Shown piece by piece: positions 11,301-20,600 of a stretch of 64,000 nt of DNA. The DNA is from Dillenia suffruticosa (lineage: Eukaryota > Streptophyta > Magnoliopsida > Dilleniales > Dilleniaceae). The stretch lies in NCBI GenBank assembly GCA_033439265.1, contig JAVTVX010000021.1, positions 15,093,001 through 15,157,000 on the forward strand, written 5' to 3'. The notes under the pieces were generated by a model. That model was given only the letters and a program-made list of their open reading frames with translations. It was not told the origin of the DNA and ran no database searches. Each line of letters opens with the position of its first letter. Within the stretch, counting starts at the first letter, position 1. Position numbers and translations under genes: made by a program.

Positions 11301-14300
11301 ACAAGGCGTTTGAATTCCTTATGCATCTCCTCCATCTTGGATTCGAGTGCTGCCACTTGAGACACTTGTTGAGCATTTGAAGATGATTCCGGATTTTTCC
11401 TAGCATATTTCGGTCTCAAATGTGGGTGTAGGAACCAGCATTTTTCTTTCTTATGGCCAGACTTCTTGCAATGTGGGCAAATGTCTCTTTTTGCAAAGTT
11501 TTGAGTGTTGTTGGCCGGATGCTCTTTGTGGACAGCTTGGAAGGCTTGAGTGTCGGATTTAAGCTTGGTAGATTCTTCAAGCCTTAAGCTAGTCTCGGTT
11601 CTTTGCACCATGAATTGGACTTCTTGAAATGAAGGAAAGACTTTCATTCGAAGAATCTCTTGACGAATTGGAGCATATTCATCTCCAAGACCCATGAGTA
11701 GACCAAAGGTCATATCTTCATCGTTCCTTTGAAGAATGGTCTTGAGATTTATAGTAGAAGGTCTCAAGAGATTGAGTTCATTCCATAGATCCCTATATTC
11801 CCCAAAGTATTCGGGTATGGATTTACCTCCTTTTTGAATTTTGAAGATCTTCTTTTTCAGCTCAAAGATTCTTCCGGTGTTGGATTCTTGACCATATAAC
11901 GATTGCATTTGCTCCCATAATGCTCTTGCGTTTGGAATACATGTGACCATAGCCTTGTGAGTTTTGTCAAGAGACATTTGAAGGAGTACCACCATTTGAT
12001 CGTCTCTCTTCTTCCATACTTTGAATAATGGATTGGCTTCATCAAGAGGTTCTTCAAAGATATGATTTTCAAGGTTGAAGAAGTTTAGGGACCTCCTGAT
12101 GGTATCTTACCAAGCATTGTAGTTTGTGGAATCTAGAAGTAAGGAGGTGAACATTGAGGTGCTAATTTGTGGTGGAGGGTCATTAAGACCGGAAGAGGAA
12201 GGTATCGTTGCCTGCTCTGATACCATGTTGAGATTTCAAGCTATCAAGCAACTAGGATTGAATAAAAACTTAAAGAACTTTATTTGAAGAAAGAGTGCAC
12301 AATGAGAGCATTGGTTTTTTTCATAGATAGAACATCCCATACAAGCTCCTATTTATAAAGATTATTACTTGAGAAAGAGAGGGAAAAAGACCCCAAAGAC
12401 TCAAGGAGCCGTTGGGGGACATTGGGGACAGATTTATGTCCCCAAAATCACTGTATAACAGCCATTTTTATGGCTGTTATACAGTGCAACGGCTAGTTCA
12501 AAAGAACTAGCCGTTTTGCCCTTTTTAGGGCCCATTTTGGGCTTCTTTTAGGGGCTTAACAATGCCCTTTTTGAGGACTAAAAAACCCATAAGGAACGGG
12601 CCAAATACATCTCATGGATGGGCTTAAACTTGGCTTGAAATGGGGCCTATGCTAACCACACTTAGTTCTCTTTTATTTCAACACCATGCACGATGGATTC
12701 AATGGATGTGCTTTCTTAGTGATTGCTACGTGTCTACTTAAACCACATCATGTGTTTATGCTATTAAATCGTATTTAGCAGTTTTTGCAAAGACTTTGGT
12801 TTCATTTCTTTGTGCATCTGCATTTTTGTCCAGTGATTGCAAGGAAGATGCTGATCGTGCTATTGAACTGAAAAATGGTGTATCTGTTGGTGGTCAAAAA
12901 ATTGGAGTCAAGCATGCTATGCCTCTGGCACCCGTTGAGCAGCGTAAATCAAAGTCGAATCAAGGTCAGCATGACTAATTTATATCAGATATAGTTCTAT
13001 CTAGGTCAAACGGAACCTATGTTATCATTTCTGACCTTGTTTCTTATTATTGATTATTGGTTCTTGGAGTCTACTCAGATCATGTCAAAACAGAAAAGGA
13101 CAAGAAATCAGCTCATGAAAAGAAATTGCGGAAGAAAAAAACTGTAGATCATAGCCATCGCAACCTTTACTTGGCAAAGGTTGATATTGTCTGTCGCAGT
13201 CTAGTGTCCACAGTTTCTTATTTCAAGTGAATCAACTCATTGATTTACACTTTCTTCAATTTAATAGGAAGGACTTATAGTTGAGGGGACTCCGGCTGCA
13301 GAGGGTGTTTCAGCTAGTGATATGTCAAGGCGCAAAAAGTAAGTATATGAGAGATGAGATTTGTTTCTTCTTGTTTTTGCATGCATTAAACTTATGCTAG
13401 GAGTTCAGATATGAATGTGCGGAACATTAGCACTATATGGACACTTGGACAAAGAAGCAATGTTTTGAGGAATTCAACTCCATCTACTATGCATCATCTT
13501 AGGTCATCTTGTGTTAGTTTACAATGTTATTGTGCTAGTTTTTTAAATGCTGTCAAAAAATTTGTTCTGCTTGGCTTCTAGGTTGGAGGAGAAAAGGAAG
13601 ATTATGCTTCAATCTTCAAACTTCCATGTTTCAAAAACCCAACTTGTAATTTATAATTTGCCAAGGTTTATGACTGAAAAGGAACTTAGAAAGCTTCTCA
13701 TTGACGCTGTTGTCTCTCGAGCTACCAAGCAAAATCCTGTAATTTGGCAGGTCAGTTGTACTTCCAGTTAGTGGTGCTATCTTAGTATTGATGTATGAAG
13801 TTGAATTTTCACTTTTTGGAAATTCTATTTATGCAGGTAAAGCTCTTAGGGAACCCTATAAAAGAAAATGTTAAATCAAAAAGCCGGTTCCATAGAGTTG
13901 CTCTTGTTGAGTTTTCAGAGCATCAACATGCCCTTGTTGCCCTGAGATTTCTTAATAACAATCCTGGTAAGCTGAAGTGTCCGGCTGGAAATTTTGGAAT
14001 TTTCTCCTTGATCTTTTGGACAGCAGCATATGGTCTCAGGGTTTAAACTCTGTTGTTCTGATTATATTTCTGCCCTTAAAATATCTGAACATTTCCACAT
14101 CATTCTGGCAATTTGTCATCTGAAATTTATCCTTTTCCCCCCTAATTACTTGTAGAGACCTTTGGCCCCAACCGTCGTCCAATTGTGTCTTTTGCAATTG
14201 ATGATGTCCGAAAGCTGAAGCTACGAAAATTCGGACAGCAACAGCCTGTCCACTATGAGTTAGAAGGCATGCAGCACAATGATGAGGCAAAAACACCACG

Positions 14301-14748
14301 CACTTCTCCGAGTAAAGAGAAGTCTAGAAAGCGAAAACCCACAGGTGACATTAGATCATCAGATACTCGAGAGGCCATTGAAGAAGAGACGACTGAAAAT
14401 AGGACATCTGGTGGAGCTACTACCAAAAAAGAAAAACCTGCAAAGAAACAAAAGAGAACTCAGGCAAACGTGAAGGAAAACAAGTTGGCAACTAAAGAAA
14501 CTCCACAGGGCTTAAAGCAACGAAATAAGAGTCGGCAGAAGAGAACGAACCCGAGACCTGAGAGCAAACCCGATGCTGCAGACAAACCAGATTTCATGCC
14601 GAAAAAGAGGAAGCTCCAAGAAGCGGGTGCAGAACCAGGGAGAAATAATGGCTCAAAACAGCAGAAAAAGAGTGGAAAAGATCAAAATGCTTCGTCGGGG
14701 AAAGAGGTGGTGGATTTACTTCACAGGCTCATTGAACAATACAGATAA
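5370..14748 (+). CDS. RBM28-like nucleolar RNA-binding protein with rearranged RRMs
   Basis: Twelve exons can be joined in frame: 5370-5453, 5543-5603, 6047-6157, 6272-6396, 6496-6556, 7323-7359, 12834-12964, 13079-13179, 13268-13338, 13582-13750, 13837-13966 and 14156-14748 (1674 nt, 557 aa). The product resembles plant RBM28/Nop4-type ribosome-biogenesis factors. It starts with an RRM1 (STVFVSDLPYSF) followed by a second RRM1 (CTIFVSNLPFSF, RNP1 HRGFGFVVF). It then passes to the conserved NLYLAKEGL region, a C-terminal RRM (VIYNLP) and a long Lys/Arg-rich tail. Family members are about 1000 aa with further RRMs between RRM1 and NLYLAK; these are absent here. The first RRM1 lacks its RNP1 exon. 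Intron 6 holds a copia element. The frame is open throughout, so it may be expressed, but a decaying paralogue is equally possible. An in-frame codon run extends 40 codons upstream of the chosen ATG. Confidence 0.75.
5378..6323 (+). repeat. Tandemly duplicated RRM1 segment, copy 1 (copy 2 starts at 6324)
   Basis: Exon 1, intron 1, exon 2 and the next intron (5378-6041) recur closely at 6324-6989. The later part (6047-6310: the AIELKNG exon, following intron and DDVKT exon) recurs at about 12850-13110. Copy 1 therefore lost the RNP1 exon and part of the next one by an internal deletion. The junction near 6324 fuses the internal exon DDVKTDEDK to a copy of exon 1 in frame. Unequal crossing-over is the likely cause (inference). 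Confidence 0.8.
7612..8069 (-). repeat. 3' LTR of the copia element
   Basis: 458 bp, TG...CA ends, nearly identical to 12226-12683. It holds two adjacent perfect inverted repeats with 4-base loops: 17-bp arms at 7835-7872 and 12-bp arms at 7874-7901. The same hairpins recur in the other LTR. They would fold in RNA of either strand. Confidence 0.97.
8070..8080 (-). other. Polypurine tract
   Basis: On the minus strand TTGAGGGGGAG abuts the 3' LTR, where plus-strand priming occurs in LTR retrotransposons. Confidence 0.9.
8070..12072 (-). pseudogene. copia gag-pol coding region (broken)
   Basis: Parts in order along the minus strand: a gag segment (about 11.3-12.07 kb) with a CCHC zinc knuckle (CPHCKKSGHKKEKCW), a protease with WLIDSGCDDHM, an integrase with the HHCC region and core (about 10.2-10.9 kb), a reverse transcriptase with YVDDI (about 8.9-9.6 kb) and RNase H ending in a KHIEVDCHF block (about 8.05-8.6 kb). 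It is a fossil copy with a few interruptions. High LTR identity indicates a young insertion. Confidence 0.93.
12214..12225 (-). other. Primer-binding site (tRNA-iMet type)
   Basis: On the minus strand the 12 bases directly after the 5' LTR read TGGTATCAGAGC. This is the complement of the initiator methionine tRNA 3' end used by most plant copia elements. Confidence 0.95.
12226..12683 (-). repeat. 5' LTR of the copia element
   Basis: 458 bp, same boundaries as the other LTR. It is followed on the minus strand directly by the primer-binding site, which fixes the orientation. A TATA-like CTATTTATA stretch is present in both LTRs. Confidence 0.97.
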
Positions 14749-15239
14749 AGCTTTCACAAAAGAATGCTAACAAAACTGAGGATGAAGTGGGCTACAAAAC
14801 GGTTTAAGAGATGGTCTGAGTAGAATTTTCATGTTAATCATAACTTGTTGCTGAATCTTGTTGCTTCCTATAGGGGCTTATATAAGCCTATGATGTTTTG
14901 TTCATCTCGAAATTTTAACTGTTCCAGGGGAAAAATGGATTCCTGAAAAGTGTACTTCTATTGAGGTTAAGCTGTGAGTACAAATCTCACTCACTTGCAA
15001 AGAGTAGGATGCTTTTCCTTGGTGTACCGCTTTTGTTTGATCACGCTTAGAGCTTTTTGGTTATGAAGTAAAAAAAATTAAAAAAAAAAAATAATTATTT
15101 TATTGTGATAGTCGTTGTAAGCCCGATCATTATTCTTGGTTACTAAATTGACTTATGTAACAACGTAAAATGTCGGGCTTGGTTTAGTCATTTGTTTCTG
15201 CTATAAGCCTAAAATTGGAATAGCGACCCTTTTACTTGT

Positions 15240-15454
15240 TCTTGCCGTGGAGAGGGCGGCTGAGGGAGAGAGGGAGAGAGGGAGAGAGGGAGAGAGGGAG
15301 AGAAAGAGGGCAATCGAGCGAGATCTGGAGAGAGATCTGAGTTTTTAGAGGGCTTCAGAGGACAGATCTAAGCCGAAGGCAAGCAGATCTAGGTCTTCTA
15401 GGGGTTGAAGAGAGAGAAAGGTAGAGAGCGTTCACGAGAGAAAGAAAGATGAAG

Positions 15455-15497
<43 letters not shown>
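15240..15497. repeat. Purine-rich low-complexity tract with GA microsatellite
   Basis: GGGAGA-type hexamers at about 15263-15302 are followed by mixed GA-rich sequence and an uninterrupted (GA)n run at about 15459-15497. Confidence 0.9.
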
Positions 15498-15499
<2 letters not shown>

Positions 15500-16854
15500 G
15501 GTAGAGCTTGGGAGGTCACGAGATGGTACAGTCGAGAGAGAGATCAAAAGAGTTGCATTCTTTATATATTTTTCTTTATATATTATATTTTATCTTTTAA
15601 TATAATTTTCTAATTTTGTTTTAATTTGTATGAATAATTTAATTGGTTTGATTTTTAATTAGAGTTGAGTAAAATTATTAAGTTTAGATTTGATTTTGTT
15701 ATTTTTTATTTTTCATTCAATGTAAAAAAAGATTTTTCTTTTATAAAAAAAATCTATTTATTAAAGAATGAATTGATTAATAAAACTCTACTAAAAGAGA
15801 AAATGAGTTTGGATATACCATTTCAACAGGTGGATGATCTAACGGTCAGGATTACATCTTGAGATAGTCAAAGTTAAATCCTTAATTTGCTTAAGTCAAA
15901 TCAAACGAACAACAAAGAACAAAGCATTCCGTGTTTTTCTAACTACCTTAATTTAAATTTCGTCCACAATCCAACCTCCACGGCACAAGCTTTCCGTGAA
16001 ACGATATCTATTTTCTTTAAAATATATAATTTTATAAATTTAGTAAATTACTCCTATATGACTTTATCGAGATTTAATTATGATATAATTTTATTCGATT
16101 CGAATTTAATTAAAGTTAATGTGATTACCGAATATCGATAATTTTTAAAAAATATTAAACTTATTTACTTATCACACGTTAAATTATTCAAATTATAATG
16201 TAACGTTCTTTTTCGCGTGTCAACCGACAAACTTATCTACATCAAACTTAAAAAAAAAAAAAACAAAAACAAAAACAAAAAAAGAAATCTTAAAAAGGAA
16301 AGTGAAATATTTTAATCATCACCATAGGTTAAATGTAATTCAATGAATCCAAATCCCCTCCTCCCTTTAAGGGTCTCGACTCCATTCAATTCACTCTGTA
16401 TTCAATTTTTCTGCATTAATTTTTTTAATATATTATCAGTCATATCTCTTTTTTAATTAATTAGGAAATAAATTTAATTATCAAAATAAAAAGGAAAAAA
16501 TCCATACAATACTTATCAATCAAACAATCAAATTTAATAAATTCTTATCAACCCCAAAAATAAAAATGATGTGGGATAATTTTTATTTTTATTTCATTTT
16601 TTAATTGAAAATTAATATTATTTTTTAAAAAATTGGGGACTTGCAATTGCAATGGCTTTTCCCTAACTGGATGGTCTGAAACTTTGTCTATTGGTTACTT
16701 GATTTCTTAGTCAATGGCTTCTTGAATTTGCACGAAAATTCATGGAAGATTTTGCCCCTTTTTCTTTGTCCACATTTGTTCCTTTTGACCTTTTAAAAGA
16801 AGACAACTTAATTTATTTTAAAATTTTTTTCCTAATATATTTACCTTGGTTCAT

Positions 16855-17245
16855 AAATACCTTAATTTTCATTTTTCAATTGCATAAAATATTTTAAAAT
16901 TAATTATAAATTTAACCATCAAATGTTACGGATAAATATTAAATAATTAACATTTTAATATGATTATAATTATCAATATAATTATAATAACAGATAATTC
17001 TAACAGGATCAGATTGTTGTTAAATGTTGAAATATTTTATAATACCTTAATTTTTATTTTTAATTGAATAAAATATTTTAAAATAAAATTTAAAATTAAC
17101 TATAAATTTAACTGTCAAATTTTATAGATAAATATTAAATAATTAACATTTTAACATAAATATAATTATCGCTAGAATTATGAAATTAGGTTATGTTAAT
17201 AGAATCGTATCGTTGTTAAATATTTGGATATTTTATAACATTAAA
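16855..17245. repeat. Two tandem AT-rich units of about 190 bp
   Basis: The block at about 16855-17046 (from CTTAATTTTCATTTT through TAAATATTAAATAATTAAC to ATATTTTATAA) is repeated with scattered changes at about 17047-17245. It is non-coding, with no tRNA-like head and no clear terminal inverted repeats. Confidence 0.7.
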
Positions 17246-17407
17246 AAGGTTATCATTGTAATATTAAATAATTAATAAGGTTTGTGCTCTTTTACCATTT
17301 TGTGAAAAAAAAAATACAAATTTAATAAATTTTTTGTGTGTGTTTTTTTATTTTCTTTCTTTCTTTTTTTTTTTTTTTTTTCCTTTTTCTTTCCTCAACA
17401 AATACAT

Positions 17408-17502
17408 TATAAATAGCCGAACTTGGTTGCGACCCTCACAATTTCACGGGCATTAGAGTGCTCTCTCTCTCTCTCTCTCTCTCTCCCTCCCTCCCTCCCT
17501 CC
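17408..17502 (+). promoter_or_regulatory. SHL core promoter: TATA box and CT-rich 5' UTR
   Basis: TATAAATA at 17408-17415 lies about 210 bases before the SHL start codon. A CT microsatellite grading into CCCT repeats (17461-17502) follows where the 5' UTR is expected. CT-rich leaders are common in plant genes. Confidence 0.6.
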
Positions 17503-17623
17503 CCCGCGCTCTACTGCGTTTCTCTCTAAAAGATTATGTAAAAATCAATCCATCATCCTCCGCGTTGTGTTCCGTCTCTGTCTGTGTCTCTCTCTTTCTT
17601 CCCTCCTACTCCACTGTCAGTCC

Positions 17624-20600
17624 ATGGCAAAGCCTCGTGCTCCAAGACGCTCTCTTGATTCCTTCCATATCAAATCCATCAACAAAACCATTCATCGTAG
17701 GTCCCTTTCTCTCTGTATTTTATACATACCACTCATTATTTCTCTTACTCTCTTATGTTTTTGGCAGCCGGAGACTGCGTGTTGATGCGACCATCTGACT
17801 CATCAAAACCCTCGTACGTTGCCAAAGTCGAGAAGCTAGAATCCGACAGCCGTGGAAACAACGTGAAAGTTCATGTCCGATGGTACTACAGACCCGAGGA
17901 ATCGATCGGAGGTCGTCGTCAATTTCATGGGTCGAAGGAAGTGTTTCTCTCTGATCATTACGATATTCAGAGCGCTGACACAATCGAAGGAAAGTGTGTG
18001 GTTCATAGTTTCAAGAGTTATACTAAGTTGGATGCTGTTGGCAACGATGATTTTTTCTGTCGTTTCGAGTACAATTCGACAACTGGAGCTTTTAATCCTG
18101 ATCGTGTTGCTGTGTACGTGTTCATTTTCTGGTATATTTTTGCAATTTTGAATGAGAGTAGTTAAATTGTTTGAAAAGTGGAACTGGGGTTTTAGGGTTT
18201 CCTTTTTTTTCACCGTCATCTCGATTTTGTGGTATATTGTTGCATTTACGTTGTTGAGTGGTTTAATTTGATGAGATTTTTCATTTGTTGTGAAAATCAG
18301 AATTAGGGTTTTAGAGTTTCCATCGGAGCATTTAATTCCGTGTTGCTGTTTAGGTAATAAATCTCTGGTGGATTTTTTAAAATTATGAAGTTGGTTTGAT
18401 TGTGTGAAAGGTAGAAGTGGGGTTGTTGCATTTGTGTCTTTGAGGGGTTTGATTTGATCAGATTTTTCATTTGTTTGTGAAAAATCGAGTTAAGGTTCTA
18501 AGGTTTTCACCTGTGCTATTAATCCCAATCATGTTTCTGTTTAGGTGTTAAGTTTCTGGGGAATTTTCAAAATTATGAAGTAGATGGTTTTCATTGTGTG
18601 AGAAGTGGAATTGAGGTTTTAGTTTTTTCTCCTGTTTTCTTAGTTTTGTGGTGTACTGTTGCATTTATGACTTCAGGGTTTTAATTTGAAGACATCTTGT
18701 GAAAAGTGGAACTAAGAATTTAGGGTTTTCTTTCAAGAATATAATCCTGATCATGTTGCTGCATGAATGTTAATTGGTAGTATATTATTGTAATTATAAA
18801 GAAGACTGATTCAATTGGCTTAACGGTTTGATTTGATTGTACAAAGGAGTTAGGATAGCTGAGAATTAGGTTTTTCTAATTCAATGTTAGGAGGTACCAT
18901 TGTTAACCATTGTGGGTGCTTAGTAATTTTTTGTGTGTTTTAGAATTTTAGCATTGAAAAATTTACTAGTTTGCATGATGCGATTTTTAAGGAAAGTAGA
19001 ATCCGGTGAACTCTTTGATTTGATTATGAAAAGTGGAATTATGGTTTTAGGGTTTTCTGACCTGTGTGAGTTTTGGGTAACTTGAGGTCAAGGGGCCTTG
19101 TATGGTTATGTGGCAGGATAAGATTGTCAGAAATGGGTTTGTAGTAAATTTGTGGGTTTTGGAGTAATTGAATTTTTCATGGCAGAGGGGAAATTTTCAG
19201 AAGGTTGTGTTAAAGATAGATTAATGAAGGATAAATTCATCATGTTTGTGCATTAATTTTTGTTTTTGATTTAATTGTGACAGATACTGCAAGTGTGAGA
19301 TGCCATACAACCCCGATGATTTGATGGTCCAGTGTGAAGGCTGCAATGATTGGTAAGTGGATTTCCCCTATGACAGCGTAAATCATGTAAAATTATTTAC
19401 AAATTTTCCATTAGTTTCCTGTCATCTTGGTGATTAGACTTAGTTTGGATTTTGTTGGGAAGTTTACTTTTGTTTATGACTGTGAGGTAGACATACATTG
19501 AACTAAGATTATAACTTAGTTTTTGCAACTTGCCATGATAGGAATATTTTGAAACTGACTTCTAGAAATGGTATCTCTTAAATAATTGGTAACTTGCCTT
19601 TTTAATCTTTTACCATGGGCAACATGGAAAAACAGATGTCAAGTTTTTGCTTTAGGTTTTCATTCATTCCTCCATCTTATTCTTTCTTTTGGCTCTCTTT
19701 ACATTGCCAAGGTCCCATCTCATGGCGAGAGATGTTTGAAGTAAAATTAATTGGTATTTATTTTTCATTTATCTAGGACTGACTGTCTATCTACAACATT
19801 AGTTAGACTTCTGTATATTATTTGAGTTTGTTTTTAAATGTTACAAGTCGATGTCATTAATGTTGAAATTTCTTTGAGAAACTCTTTACCTTGTCTCTTA
19901 TTAAAAACTATACAGCAGCAAGAGCGTGTGATTTTAACCGACACTGAATGGATATGTTGTTTACCCATTGTATGTGGAGCTTCAATCCTCCTCAAGCTGA
20001 CATGTTGTACATTTCTTCTGTACTATTAGTTTTTGCCGAGTTTTTGTTTCTGCAGCACTGACTGAATGAATTTGGCTGCATTGAAGGATTGATTTATTGA
20101 TGGGTGATTTTGAGCTAGGAGGCCTACTATAATCTCTTGGAGCAGCCAGTGTTGTCAGCAAGCTCCTGCCTTTTAAGGGAGCAATATAGTTCTTGTTGGT
20201 CTAAGTTTGTAGTTGTTGAGACTCAAAATGATCTGTTATAGAACATGTTATTGCAACAAATTCAGTATTAGGCATGTGGTGAGTCACTGGTTAAACATTG
20301 CTTTCAGAGTTTGTGCAAAAGAATATGAATTGTCTTGCTAGGCATTGGGCATACATCTTATGTTTACTCTGAGAAACTGCTTAGGCCATGGGAGATTGTG
20401 TTCCCATGCCTTCCTGGAAGGATCTTTCAGCTGAAAAGCGGAAGCATCAGGTGCCTGTTTAAGGGTGTGATTCCTCATCCAATTAATGGTGCTTTTGTTT
20501 TCCTTTTACAGTGATTTATGCCTCGATTCCATCTTTAGTTTTCTATGCATGCATCATCTCCTATACGTGACTTCTATTTGTAAATTTTTTTTCACTCATC

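Larger units (their letters stand above)
7612..12683 (-). mobile_element. Ty1/copia LTR retrotransposon, antisense in an intron
   Basis: The element is 5072 bp, minus-strand, flanked by a perfect 5-bp target-site duplication CCATG (7607-7611 and 12684-12688). It has two 458-bp LTRs starting TGTTGAG and ending CAACA, a tRNA-iMet primer-binding site (12214-12225) and a polypurine tract (8070-8080). The coding order gag, protease, integrase, reverse transcriptase, RNase H is the copia order. I count about three differences between the LTRs (roughly 99.3% identity), so insertion was recent, probably well under a few million years ago. The coding region is broken, with a small number (about three or four) of interruptions. 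It lies in intron 6 of the RBM28-like gene in the opposite orientation. Confidence 0.97.
14749..17623. other. Intergenic, simple repeats and AT-rich tandem duplication
   Basis: The left part is the 3' flank of the RBM28-like gene. From about 15240 there is a purine-rich stretch with GGGAGA repeats (15263-15302) and a GA microsatellite (15459-15497). An AT-rich tandem duplication follows at 16855-17245. The right end is the promoter and 5' UTR of SHL. No coding exon was recognised. Confidence 0.6.

Noticed and set aside
15240-15500. CRISPR-like regular repeats
   Set aside because: The periodicity is low-complexity GGGAGA and GA sequence in a plant genome. There are no spacers.
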